From positions 32,271,449 to 32,335,448 of the forward strand of contig JAAONU010000001.1 in the NCBI GenBank assembly GCA_012932295.1: a DNA stretch of 64,000 bases. The letters run 5' to 3'. Positions 52,059-62,681 of this stretch are shown in pieces (the stretch's first letter is position 1; each line of letters opens with the position of its first letter). The notes beneath the pieces are model-generated. The model made no database searches, was not told the DNA's origin, and saw nothing but the letters and a program-made list of their open reading frames with translations. This DNA comes from Cyclina sinensis. Lineage: Eukaryota; Mollusca; Bivalvia; Venerida; Veneridae. Made by a program: the position numbers and the translations under genes.

Positions 52059-52094
52059 CTATAAAAGGAAGGTCACACAATACAATTTTCAGTC
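52059..52094 (+). promoter_or_regulatory. TATA box and initiator of the exon-array gene
   Basis: CTATAAAAGG at 52059-52068 is a consensus TATA box. TCAGTC at 52089-52094 fits the metazoan initiator, its A (52091) lying 31 nt downstream of the first T of the TATA box, the expected spacing. A donor site follows at 52212. Confidence 0.75.
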
Positions 52095-52212
52095 GTGAGC
52101 TTTCTTCCCAACACAACAGGTAGTGAGTGCATTTCCAACTGTTCCGAGGCGTATGGCGGGCTGTTTACATAGTGCTGGCAGAGGACTCGACTGCTTCTAC
52201 TTCCTAGTGAAG
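52091..52212 (+). CDS. putative first exon of an unrecognised plus-strand gene
   Basis: Runs from the initiator to GTGAAG|GTAAGC. The first ATG (52153) gives MAGCLHSAGRGLDCFYFLVK and ends exactly in phase 0, the phase of the downstream 63-nt modules. If instead spliced to the next candidate exon (52806) this frame stops after five codons, so this ORF could be an upstream ORF and the exon mostly 5' UTR. No homology recognised and no clear signal peptide. Confidence 0.5.
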
Positions 52213-52579
52213 GTAAGCTCATTTTGTGATATATTTTACATTTTATGTGTGAAATTGTTATTTCTGACTGTGACTGTTTTACTTAAGTTTCAGATATTGC
52301 TTGAAAAACTTCGATTTAGCTCAGATTTTAAGAACTTTTAAGAGAACTTATTTGTAATACGAACATGATAAGATGTCTGCTCTTTTCATTTCTTGGTTGA
52401 ATAGGTCTACGTTCTTTTGAAGTTTGTTGAAATAAATCAGGTCTTTGACATTTATTTAAAGTTAGCTTCAAACAGAAATTCAAATCTTCTTATTCCTATG
52501 AAGCAACGCTCTCAGTGGATTAATCAACAGGAACTTAAATTTGAACGTCTTAACTAAACTTACATGATAAACCTACATA

Positions 52580-55500
52580 TATACTTTCTTTCCTTCATTT
52601 ATTTCTTTTCATTTTCTTATTTCCTTTTTTCCTTTTTTAATTCCTGCTTACTTTCATTTCCCTTTTTCCATTACTCTTTTCTTGGCTTCCTTCTTTCCTG
52701 ACTTCATTCTTTCCTTTTTATTTTCGTTTTTTTTCTTTCTTTCCTTCTTTTGTAATATTTATTTATTCCAGTAAATATCTATAGATTTTGTTAAATATCT
52801 TTCAGATCAAGGCACAGGTATGACCTTGACGTATCCCATCTGACAGGTACAGATGACAACCCTAACCAACTGTTCTTTATGGTCAGGGTGTTATTCTACA
52901 CCTCTCGAAGAAGACCTTGGTTACAGGACATGTCTGTTTGTCAGGATATACAGGTAAGCTGTTCAAACCTCTCCTTCTGAAACAATAAATGATCCTGGTG
53001 TTTAGTCCACTACATGCATCATTAGTCCCATAGTATTTCTAGGAAACTGATTTTTACCTAGATAAAATTTTAAAAAAGATGAAATGTCTGTGCCTTCTCT
53101 GCTGGAAAAGGTTTACACTTTTGTATATTGGAACAAAACTTTGATATAACCTTAAGAATTCAAACTGGGACAAGAATTCCTGTGTATAGCAGTGCACTTG
53201 ATTATGTATCTGCTGATATTTCATGATTTATGCACTGTCTCTTGAAGTTTTATTCTATGTTTTTAAACATGGATTATATATTTTTTCTTTTCTTCTTCAT
53301 TCTCTTGTTTTCTATTTTTTCTTATTTTCTGTTTTTTCCTTTCCTTCCCATGTCTTTTTCTTTCTATCATTCTTTCTTTTCATACATCCTTGTTACTTTA
53401 TTTATCCATTATTTCTTGCAAACTTCTGTGTTCTCATTTTTTCCATATATCAACCCTGTCTTTGTTTCTTTCTTTTTATTCTTTCTTTCTCTTCTTTCTA
53501 TTTGTCTTTCTTCCTGTTAACATTTTTCTCTCTTTGCCATCTGTTTTTTCTCTTCTTTCTTTATCTTTTTAGTTTTCTGTCTCTATTTCTGTCTTTTAAT
53601 TATTTATTCTTTTTTATGGTCACTTTAATTCCATCTTGTCACCTTCAACTTTTTCTTTCCTATACTCTTTCTTTCTTTCTCTATTTCTTTCTTTCGACTT
53701 TCTGTCTGTCTTTTTATTATGTTTTTTTTCTAGAAATTATTCAGTAATTCTGTTTTTCTGTTTTATTCTTTTATCTACATTCTTCATTCTGTCTTTCTTT
53801 CTGTCTTTTATATTATGTCTTTCTGTCTTTTATATTATGTCTTTCTTTCTGTCATTTATATTTTGTCTTTTATCTGTCTTTTATGTCTCTTTCTGTCTTT
53901 TATATTCTTTCTTTCCTTCTGTCTTTTATATTCTGTCTTTTTCTGTTTTTTATATTATTTCTTTCTTTCTGTCTTTTATATTCTGTCTTTCTGTCATTTA
54001 TATTCTGTCTTTCTTACTGTCTTTTATATTATGTCTTTCTTTCTGTCTTTTATATTATGTGTCTCTTTCTGTCTTTTATATCATGTCTTTCTTTCTGTCT
54101 TTTATATCATGTCTTTCTTTCTGTCTTTTATATTATGTCTCTTTCTGTCCTTTATATTATGTCTCTTTCTGTCTTTTATATTCTGTCTTTCTTTCTACAA
54201 TTTATATTATGTCTTTCTTTCTGTCCTTTTTATTATGTATCTTTCTGTCTTTTATATTCTGTCTTTCTTTCTGCAATTTATATTATGTCTTTCTTTCTGT
54301 CTTTTATATTATGTGTCTCTTTCTCTCTTTTATATTATGTCTTTTTCTGTCTTTTATATTCTTTCTCTCTTTTATATTATGCCTCTTTCTGTCTTTTATA
54401 TTCTGTCTTTCTTTCTGTCCTTCTTTTTTGTCTTTTATCTGTCTTTTTTATTATGTCTCTTTCTGTCTATTATATTCTGTTTCTTTCTGTCTTTTATATC
54501 TGTTTTGTCTTTCTGTCTTTTATTTTATGTCTTTCTTTCTGTCTTTATTTTCTGTCTTTCTGTCTTATATTATGTCTCTTTCTGTCTTTTAAATTATGTC
54601 ATTCTTTCTGTCATTTATATTATGTCTATCTTTCTGTCTTTTATATTTTGTGTCTCTTTCTGTCTTTTATATTATGTCTTTCTTTCTGTCTTTTATTTTA
54701 TGTCTCTTTCTGTCTTTTATATTCTGTCCCTTCCTGTTTTTATATTCTCTCTTTCTGTCTTTTATATTATATCTCTTTCTGTCTTTTGTATTCTGTCTTT
54801 CTTTCTGTCTTTTATATTATGTCTCTCTCTGTCTTTTATATTCTTTCTTTCTGTCATTTATATTATGTCTCTTTCTGTCTTTTATATTCTTTTTTTCTGT
54901 CATTTATATCATGTCTTTCTTTCTGTCTTTTATATTATGTCTCTTACTGTCTTATATATTATGTATTCTTTCTGTCTTTTATATTGTCTCTGTCTTTTAT
55001 ATTTTGTCCCTTCCTGTCTTTTATATTCTGTCTTTCTTTCTGTCTTTTATATTATGTCTTTCTTTCTGTCTTTTATATTATGTATCTTTCTGTCTTTTAT
55101 ATTCTGCCATTCTTTCTGTCTTTAATATTATGTCTCTATCTGTCTATTATTTTATGTCTTTTGTTCTGTCTTTTATATTATGTGTCTCTTTCTGTCTTTT
55201 ATATTCTGTCTTTCTTTCTGTCTTTTATATCGTCTTTCTTTTTATTCTGTATTTCCATCAACCATGTGTATGTCCTTTTTATATTTTCCTTTATCTGCTT
55301 TTCTCCTCTTAACATCTTGAACCATTTGTTATTACCATTTTCTGTCTTCCTTCATTGTTCCTATAATTTTTCACTTATTCTTTTTTTCTGTATCTTTCTT
55401 TCCTTTGTTGTTTTATCCTTTTTGTTTTCCTTTGTATATATTTTTTCCAACTATTTTCCATCTTTTCTTCTTTCTTTTCTTTTCTCCTTTGTCTTCTTTT

Positions 55501-55660
55501 CTAAAATCTTTTTCTATTTTTTCTCTCTCTTCCTTCCTTTTTTCTCCCTCTTTTTTTTTCCCTGGTGAAGCTTATTTTTCCAGTTTCCCTTTCTTTCTGT
55601 CCTTGTTAATGTCTTTGTCCTCATTTCTTTTCCTTTTATATTTTTCTTTTTTACTGAACT
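52580..55660 (+). repeat. pyrimidine-rich tandem array (TTTCTGTCTTTTATATTATG)
   Basis: The plus strand is almost purely T/C with TATATTATG islands, except for the candidate exon at 52806-52953. The core (about 53790-55260) repeats a 22-26 bp unit about 60 times. Long ORFs here (up to 561 codons, all F/L/S/Y/C) are composition artefacts. It would lie in the intron before the exon array. Confidence 0.9.
52806..52953 (+). CDS. putative second exon, alternative start
   Basis: 148 nt between acceptor atctttcag and donor ATACAG|GTAAGC. One frame is open throughout. An internal ATG at 52879 gives MVRVLFYTSRRRPWLQDMSV then CQDIQ and ends in phase 0, compatible with the 63-nt modules. A shorter version ending at CAG|GTATGA would be a 12-nt exon (IKAQ) in frame with exon 1. 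Product not recognised. Confidence 0.45.
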
Positions 55661-55915
55661 ACTGCTATGTCCACTTTGTTACACATAGGTACAGCCTGCC
55701 TCATCAGGTGTATCTATTCACCAGGTCAGATAACTGTTGAATGAACTTAATGCAAGTTTTGGGCCTTTTTGAAGTTTGTTGAAACTAAATTTATATTCAA
55801 GACACTGCCAGGTATATAACATAGCAGCTATTTTCAAGCTTACAGGTATTAAAATTAATTAAAAGAAACTTTTGACTGAATTTAATGCAAATTGATTACC
55901 TCTTATTCTTTACAG

Positions 55916-55978
55916 AGTTGCCAAAAGTTAGACAGAAGAAGAAATTCAGATACTAAACTCCTGAATCAAGGTTGTGAA
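55916..55978 (+). CDS. exon-like module 1 (most divergent)
   Basis: The best acceptor of the array, ttctttacag|AGT. Reads SCQKLDRRRNSDTKLL then NQGCE; donor GAA|GTATAT. Shares S1, D6, R9, N10, L15, L16, Q18, G19 with the others. Possibly the ancestral unit. Confidence 0.6.
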
Positions 55979-56208
55979 GTATATATTTCATTTCTTCAGC
56001 AAGTAGCTTATGTTGCTTTATTGTTCTAGCTGCACTTGTTTTTTAGGTTTTTTGTTGTTGTTAATTTGTGTTGATGTTTCCAGTTCTAGTCTCTTAATAT
56101 AGTTTTTATTAGCATGTTCTGTATAATTCTTTTACTTTGTGTTGATCTTTTGATTTAGGTTTAATCTGGGCTGTCACTTATATCATTTTTTTTATGCACC
56201 ATACTGCA

Positions 56209-56271
56209 AGTCTGGAAGAGGTTGATGAAAGACGGAATGTAGCATCTGGACTCCTGAAACAAGGTTTAAAG
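56209..56271 (+). CDS. exon-like module 2
   Basis: Reads SLEEVDERRNVASGLL then KQGLK. Donor AAG|GTATTG. The base pair before the module is CA, so the homologous acceptor AG is lost. Confidence 0.45.
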
Positions 56272-56634
56272 GTATTGATTTCTTTAGCATGCATTTTTGA
56301 TGGGTTTTTAGTGTATGTTGATTGTATCTGTTGTTTTTGCTGTTGAGTTGTGTTTATTATGTTTCTAGTTCTAGTCTGTTGAGGTTTTGTTAGCATGTGT
56401 AATTCTGTTGTTTTGTGTTGATTTTTTGTTTGGGGTATGGATTATATTTTTTTAGTTTATTATTGTTATGTTTTGTTTTGCTGATTTTTAAGTTAAGTTG
56501 CAACGGGTAAGGTCTTAAAAAAGGTGAAAACTAAGGTAAAGTTGCTGTCAGCAGTTTGAAAATCAGCCTATCTTTTGTATAAAAAAAAATTTGGGCTGTC
56601 ACATGTTTTTCTCTTTTTCATACATCATCCTGAG

Positions 56635-56697
56635 CGTCTGGAAGAGGTTGATGTAAGACGGAATGCAGCAACTGGACTCCTGAAACAAGGTTTGAAG
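56635..56697 (+). CDS. exon-like module 3
   Basis: Reads RLEEVDVRRNAATGLL then KQGLK. Acceptor tcctgag|CGT, donor AAG|GTATAT. Confidence 0.5.
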
Positions 56698-57083
56698 GTA
56701 TATTTGATTTCTTAAGCATGTAGTTTTTATGTTGCTTTGTTTGTGTTAGTTGCACTTGTTGTTTGTGGTGTTGAATTCTGTTTACTTATGTTTCTGGTTT
56801 TAGTCTATTAATGTAGTTTTTGTTGGAATTTATTTGTAATACTGTTTTTTTGTGTTGAATTTATGATTAGGGCATGGACTTTGTTTTTAGTTTATTATTG
56901 CTTTAGTTTGATTTTGTTCATTAATAAGTTACAATTGCAGGTGTGAAGGGTCTGTTAGAAAAAGGTGAGGTCTAAGGTAATGTTGATGTTTATGGATTGA
57001 AAATCAGAATATATCTTTTGTATTAGTATCTATTTGAACTGTCATTAATATATTTGTTTTTCTTTTCCAAACACCACCCAAAG

Positions 57084-57146
57084 AGCCTGACAGAGGTTCA
57101 TGACAGATGGAATGCAGCAACTGGACTCCTAAAACAAGGTTTGAGG
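57084..57146 (+). CDS. exon-like module 4
   Basis: Reads SLTEVHDRWNAATGLL then KQGLR. Acceptor ccaaag|AGC, donor AGG|GTATAT. First copy of the 779-bp higher-order repeat. Confidence 0.5.
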
Positions 57147-57415
57147 GTATATTTGAATTCTTTTGCATGAAGTTTTAAGTTGCTTTTGTTGTTAGTTGCA
57201 CTTGTTGTTTGTTTCTGCTGTTGATTATTTTGTTTCTGATTCTAGTCTTTTAATGTAGTTTTTGTGTGTTATTTATAATGCTTTTTTGTGTTTCAGTCCC
57301 CAGAAAGGTGAGGTGTATTGTTAGGTAACTGTTTACTGTATGAAAATACAAATGTTTGTATATGTTTTAATTTGGGCTGTCAAACATTTTCCTCTTTTTC
57401 ATACACCATGCTGAG

Positions 57416-57478
57416 AGTCTGGATGAGGTTGATGCAAGAAGGAATGCAGCATCCGGACTCCTGAAACAAGGTTCGAAG
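57416..57478 (+). CDS. exon-like module 5
   Basis: Reads SLDEVDARRNAASGLL then KQGSK (TCG for the usual Leu). Acceptor gctgag|AGT, donor AAG|GTTTAT. Confidence 0.5.
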
Positions 57479-57861
57479 GTTTATTTCATTTCTTAAGCAT
57501 GTAGTTTTTGTTGCTTTGTTTGTGTTAGTTGCACTTGTTTGTTTTTGCTTTTGGATTCTGTTAATTTGTTATGTTTCTAGTTTGTCTATTAATGTAGTTT
57601 TTGTTGGAATTTATTTGTAATACTGTTTTGTATTGAATTTATGTTTGGTGTATGGACTTTGTCTTTAGTTTATAATTGCTTTAAGTTGATTTTGTTTTTT
57701 AATAAGTTACAATTGCATGTGTGAAGGGTCTGTTAGAAAAAGTCGAGGTCTAAGGTAATGTTGATGTTTAAGGATTGAAAATCAGAATTTAACTTTTGTA
57801 TTAGAATCTATTTGAACTGTCATTAATATATTTGTTTTTCTTTTCCAAACACGATCCAAAG

Positions 57862-57924
57862 AGCCTGACAGAGGTTCATGACAGATGGAATGCAGCAACT
57901 GGACTCCTAAAACAAGGTTTGAGG
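57862..57924 (+). CDS. exon-like module 6
   Basis: Same peptide as module 4. Acceptor ccaaag|AGC, donor AGG|GTATAT. Starts 778 bp after module 4. Confidence 0.5.
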
Positions 57925-58195
57925 GTATATTTAAATTCTTTAGCACGAAGTTTTTATGTTGCTTTTGTTGTTAGTTGCACTTGTTGTTTGTTTCTGCTGT
58001 TGATTATTTTGTTTCTGATTCTAGACTTTTAATGTAGTTTTTGTATGTTATGTATAATGCTTTTTTTGTGTTTCAGTCCCCAGAAAGGTGAGATGTATTG
58101 TTAGGTAACTGTTTACTGTATGAAAATACAAATGTTTGTATATGTTTTAATTTGGGCTGTCACACATTTTCTAATTTTTCATACACCATGCTGAG

Positions 58196-58258
58196 AGTCT
58201 AGATGAGGTTGATGCAAGAAGGAATGCAGCATCTGGACTCCTGAAACAAGGTTTGAAG
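58196..58258 (+). CDS. exon-like module 7
   Basis: Reads SLDEVDARRNAASGLL then KQGLK. Acceptor gctgag|AGT, donor AAG|GTATAT. Confidence 0.5.
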
Positions 58259-58641
58259 GTATATTTCATTTCTCAAGCATGTAGTTTTTGTTGCTTTGTT
58301 TGTGTTAGTTGCACTTGTTTGTATTTGCTTTTGGATTCTGTTAATTTGTTATGTTTCTAGTTTGTCTATTAATGTAGTTTTTGTTGGAATTTATTTTTAA
58401 TACTGTTATGTGTTGAATTTATGATTAGGGCATGGACTTTGTTTTTAGTTTATTATTGCTTTAGTTTGATTTTGTTCATTAATAAGTTACATTTGCAGGT
58501 GTGAAGGGTCTGTTAGAAAAAGGTGAGGTCTAAGGTAATGTTGATGTTTAAGGATTGAAAATCAGAATATAACTTTTGTATTAGAATCTATTTGAACTGT
58601 CATTAATATATTTGTTTTTCTTTTCCAAACACGATCCAAAG

Positions 58642-58704
58642 AGCCTGACAGAGGTTCATGACAGATGGAATGCAGCAACTGGACTCCTAAAACAAGGTTT
58701 GAGG
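58642..58704 (+). CDS. exon-like module 8
   Basis: Same peptide as modules 4 and 6, 780 bp after module 6. Donor AGG|GTATAT. Confidence 0.5.
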
Positions 58705-58974
58705 GTATATTTAAATTCTTTAGCATGAAGTTTTTATGTTGCTTTTGTTGTTAGTTGCACTTGTTGTTTGTTTCTGCTATTGATTATTTTGTTTCTGATT
58801 CTAGACTTTTAATGTAGTTTTTGTATGTTATGTATAATGCTTTTTTGTGTTTCAGTCCCCAGAAAGGTGAGGTGTATTGGCATGTAACTGTTTACTGTAT
58901 GAAAATACAAATGTTTGTATATGTTTTAATTTGGGCTGTCACACGTTTTCTTCTTTTTCATACACCATGCTGAG

Positions 58975-59037
58975 AGTCTGGATGAGGTTGATGCAAGAAG
59001 GAATGCAGCATCTGGACTCCTGAAACAAGGATTGAAG
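58975..59037 (+). CDS. exon-like module 9
   Basis: Same peptide as module 7. Acceptor gctgag|AGT, donor AAG|GTTTAT. Confidence 0.5.
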
Positions 59038-59418
59038 GTTTATTTCATTTCTTAAGCATGTAGTTTTTGTTGCTTTGTGTTAGTTGCACTTGTTTGTTTT
59101 TGCTTTTGGATTCTGTTAATATGTTATGTTTCTAGTTTGTGTATTAATGTAGTTTTTGCTGGAATTTATTTTTAATACTGTTTTGTGTTGAATTTATGTT
59201 TGGTGTATGGACTTTGTCTTTAGTTTATAATTGCTTTAAGTTGATTTTGTTTTTTTTTAATAAGTTACAGTTGCAGGTGTGAAGGGTATATTTAAAAAGG
59301 TGAGGTCTAAGGTAATGTTGATGTTTATGGATTGAAAATCAGAATATATCTTTTGTATAAGTATTTGTTTGAACTGTCACTAATATATTTGTTTTTCTTT
59401 TCCAAACACCATCCCAAG

Positions 59419-59481
59419 AGCCTGACAGAGGTTCATGACAGATGGAATGCAGCATCTGGACTCCTAAAACAAGGTTTGAGG
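59419..59481 (+). CDS. exon-like module 10 (hybrid)
   Basis: Reads SLTEVHDRWNAASGLL then KQGLR. The AAS codons and the downstream flank match the other unit type, suggesting recombination or gene conversion inside the module. Confidence 0.5.
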
Positions 59482-59865
59482 GTATATTTCATTTCTTAAG
59501 CATGTAGTTTTTATGTTGCTTTGTTTGTATTAGTTGCACTTGTTGGTTTTTGCATTTGGATTCTGTTAATTTGTTATGTTTCTAGTTTGTCTATTAATGT
59601 AATTTTTGTTGGAATTTATTTTTAATACTGTTTTGTGTTGAATTTATGTTTGGCGTATGGACTTTGTTTTAAGTTTATTATCGCTTAATATTGATTTTGT
59701 TTTTAATAAGTTACAATTGCAGGTGCCAAGCGTCTATTTAAAAAGGTGAGGTCTAAGGTAATGTTGATATTTATGGATTGAAAAATCAGAATATATCGTT
59801 TGTATTAGTATTTATTTGAACTGTCACTATTATATTTTTTTTTCTTTTCCAAACACCATCCCAAG

Positions 59866-59928
59866 AGCCTGACAGAGGTTCATGACAGATAGAATGCAGC
59901 AACTGGACTCCTGAAACAAGGTTTGAGG
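59866..59928 (+). pseudogene. exon-like module 11, nonsense copy
   Basis: Identical in type to module 4 but TGG is TAG at 59890-59892, an in-frame stop. Splice-site context is intact, so inclusion would truncate the product. Confidence 0.6.
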
Positions 59929-60196
59929 GTATATTTGAATTCTTTAGCATGAAGTTTTTATGTTGCTTTTGTTGTTAGTTGCACTTGTTTGTTTCTGCTG
60001 TTGATTATTTTGTTTCTGATTCTAGTCTGTTCATGTAGTATTTGTATGTTATGTATAATGCTTTTTTGTGTTTTCAGTCCCCAGAAAGGTGAGGTGTATT
60101 GTTAGGTAACTGTTTACTGTATGAAAATACAAATGTTTGAATATGTTTTAATTTGGGCTGTCACACGTTTTCTTCTTTTTCATACACCATGCTGAG

Positions 60197-60259
60197 AGTC
60201 TGGATGAGGTTGATGCAAGAAGGAATGCAGCATCTGGACTCCTGAAACAAGGTTTGAAG
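60197..60259 (+). CDS. exon-like module 12
   Basis: Reads SLDEVDARRNAASGLL then KQGLK, donor AAG|GTATAT. Followed by a 167-bp MITE insertion. Confidence 0.5.
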
Positions 60260-60378
60260 GTATATTTCATTTCTTAAGCATGTAGTTTCTATGTTGCTTT
60301 GTTTATGCTAGTTGCACTTGTTGTTTGTATTTGCTGCTGAATTCTGTTAATTTATTATGTTTCTAGTTTGTCTTTTAA

Positions 60379-60545
60379 CCCTTACCCTGCTATAAGTGCA
60401 GACCAAGATCAGCCTGCACATCAATGCTGGTCTGCATTATTTGCCATTCAATCAGTGAATTTTCAATAAGCACCCCCTTAAACAATTAATAATGTCCAAA
60501 TTGAAAGACGGACATGTCCATTTGAGATATTTAGCATGGTAAGGG
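60379..60545. mobile_element. piggyBac-like MITE, 167 bp
   Basis: CCCTTACCCTGCTA and TAGCATGGTAAGGG inverted ends, flanked by TTAA on both sides (60375-60378 and 60546-60549), the piggyBac target. Removing it plus one TTAA restores the ordinary ~444-bp spacing between modules 12 and 13, so it entered after the array formed. Confidence 0.8.
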
Positions 60546-60582
60546 TTAAGGTAACTTTTGTTGGAATTTATTTGTAATACTT

Positions 60583-60611
60583 TTTTGGGGGGTGGGAGGG
60601 GGGGGGGGGAA
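60583..60611 (+). other. G-run with quadruplex potential
   Basis: GGGGGGTGGGAGG followed by about eleven G on the plus strand, inside the intron between modules 12 and 13. It replaces the usual TGTTTTGTGTTGAATTT of other units. Confidence 0.6.
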
Positions 60612-60811
60612 TTTAGTGTGGACTTAGTTTTTAGTTTAATATTGCCTAAGTTTGATTTTGTTCATTGTTACAATTGCAGGTGTAAGATCTTAAAAAAGTG
60701 AGGTATAACAAGTTGCTGTTTACAGTTTGAAAGTCAGGATATATCTTTTGTATTATTATTTATTTGGGCTGTCACTAATATATGTTTTTCTTTTCCATAC
60801 ACCATCCTGAC

Positions 60812-60877
60812 AGTCTTACAGAAGTTCATGGCAGATGGAATGCAGCAACTGGATGGACTCCTGAAACAGGTTTGAGG
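60812..60877 (+). CDS. exon-like module 13 with compensating indels
   Basis: 66 nt. A 4-nt insertion and a later 1-nt deletion restore frame, giving SLTEVHGRWNAATGWT then PETGLR. The preceding dinucleotide is AC; the nearest AG would trim two bases. Confidence 0.4.
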
Positions 60878-61322
60878 GTATATTTGAATTCTTTAGCATG
60901 AAGTTTTTATGTTGCTTTTGTTGTTTGTTGCACTTGTTGTTTGTTTTTGCTGTTTATTATTTTGTTTCCAGTTCTAGTCTTTCAGTCACTGCAGATTTTG
61001 TAAGTATGTTATGTATAATGTTGTTTTTGTGTTTCAGTCTCAGGAAAGGTGAGGCGTAAGGGAAGGTAACTGTTTACTGTTGGAAGATATTTGTGATACT
61101 GTTTTTGTTGATTTTATATATTTGGGGTGTTGACTTTGTTTTAGTGTATTATTGCTTTATATGATTTGGTTCATTGCAGGTGTGAAGGGTCTATTAAAGT
61201 AAAGGTGAGGTCTAAGGTAAAGTTGCTGTTTACAGTCAGAAAATCAGAATATATTTTTTGTATTGGTATTTATTTGGGCTGTCACTAATATATTTGTTTT
61301 TCTTTTCATACACCATCCTGCG

Positions 61323-61385
61323 AGCCCGGCAGAGTTTCGTGACAGATGGTATGCAGCAACTGGACTCCTGAAACAAGGTTTGAGG
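61323..61385 (+). CDS. exon-like module 14
   Basis: Reads SPAEFRDRWYAATGLL then KQGLR, donor AGG|GTATAT. The acceptor position is CG, not AG. Confidence 0.4.
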
Positions 61386-61779
61386 GTATATTTAAATTGT
61401 TTTGCATGAAGTTTTTATGTTGCTTTTGTTGTTGGTTGCACTTGTTGTTTGCTTTTGCTCTTCATTATTTTTTTCCAATTGTAGTCTTTTACTGTAGATT
61501 TTGTAATCGTGTTATGTATAATGTTTTTGGTGGCATTTTTTGTAATACTGTTGTTTTGTGTTGATTTTATATATTTGGGGTATGTACTTTGTTTTTAGCT
61601 TACCATTGCTTTTGTTTGGTTCTTTTAATAATTTAGTTTCAATTGCAGGTATACAGTCTTATAAAAGGTGAGGTGTAAGGTAAAGTTGCTGTTTGAAAAT
61701 CAGAATATATCTGTTAAAGTAGTATTTTTTTCGGCTGTCACTAATATATTTGTTTTTCTTTTCCATAAACCAACCCGAG

Positions 61780-61842
61780 AGCCTGACAGAGGTTCATGGC
61801 AGGGGGCATGCAGCAACTGGACTCCTGAAACAAGGTTTGAGG
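61780..61842 (+). CDS. exon-like module 15
   Basis: Reads SLTEVHGRGHAATGLL then KQGLR. Acceptor cccgag|AGC, donor AGG|GTATAT. Confidence 0.45.
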
Positions 61843-62288
61843 GTATATTTAAATTCTTTAGCATGAAGTTTTTATGTTGCTTTTGTTGTTAGTTGCACTT
61901 GTTTATTTTTGCTGTTGATTAGTTTCCAATTTTAGTCTTTTACTGTAGTTTTTGTAAACATTGTGTATAATGCTGTTTTTTAATGTTTCAGTCTTAGGAA
62001 ATGTGAGATGTAATTGCAGGTAACTGTTTTGCATGAAGTTTTTATGTTGCTTTTGTTGTTAGTTGCACTTGTTTGTTTCTGCTGTTGATTATTTTGTTTC
62101 TGATTCTAGTCTGTTAATGTAGTATTTGTATGTTATGTATAATGCTTTTTTGTGTTTCAGTCCCCAGAAAGGTGAGGTGTATTGTTAGGTACAATGTAAC
62201 TGTTTACTGTTTGTAATACAAATGTTTGTATATTTTGAATTTGGGCTGTCACTTACATATTTTTTTCTTTCTCACACACCATCCTGAG

Positions 62289-62351
62289 CGTCTGGAAAAG
62301 GTTGATGAACAACATAAAGCAGCATCTAAACTCCTGGAACCAGGTCTGGAG
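62289..62351 (+). pseudogene. exon-like module 16, donor lost
   Basis: Open: RLEKVDEQHKAASKLL then EPGLE. The donor GT is CT (GAG|CTATAT), so it cannot be used as a normal internal exon. Confidence 0.5.
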
Positions 62352-62625
62352 CTATATTTGATTTCTTAAGCATGTAGTTTTAATGTTGCTTTGTGTAAAT
62401 TCCACTTGTTTGTTTTGAGCATACTATGTTTAATATTGTTGATCTGTTATATGTTTGGGCATTTGTTTAAATTTTAAGTTATTGTTAAATATTTATATTG
62501 CTGATGTTTTAGGTTACATTTGCAGAGGGTAAGGTCTATGGTAAAGTCATGTTGTTTATGTCTATATTTTGTTTTAGTTTAAATTTTGGCTGTCACTATT
62601 TTTTCTTTTCATATACCAACCTGAG

Positions 62626-62681
62626 AGCCTGAAAGAAGTATATGACAGATGGAATGCAGCATCCTGAAACAAGGTTTTAGG
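62626..62681 (+). pseudogene. exon-like module 17, frameshifted
   Basis: 56 nt: a 7-nt deletion after GCAGCAT brings TGA into frame. Splice-site context AG|AGC...AGG|GTATAT is retained. Confidence 0.55.

Noticed and set aside
53223..55740. Long ORFs (up to 561 codons) rich in F, L, S, Y
   Set aside because: Produced by the T/C repeat array in several frames at once; low-complexity artefact.
57297..57307. 11-nt segment TCCCCAGAAAG as a coding microexon
   Set aside because: Not a multiple of three while all modules are phase 0; the 24-nt counterpart has TGA in frame. Kept only as a possible regulatory splice unit.
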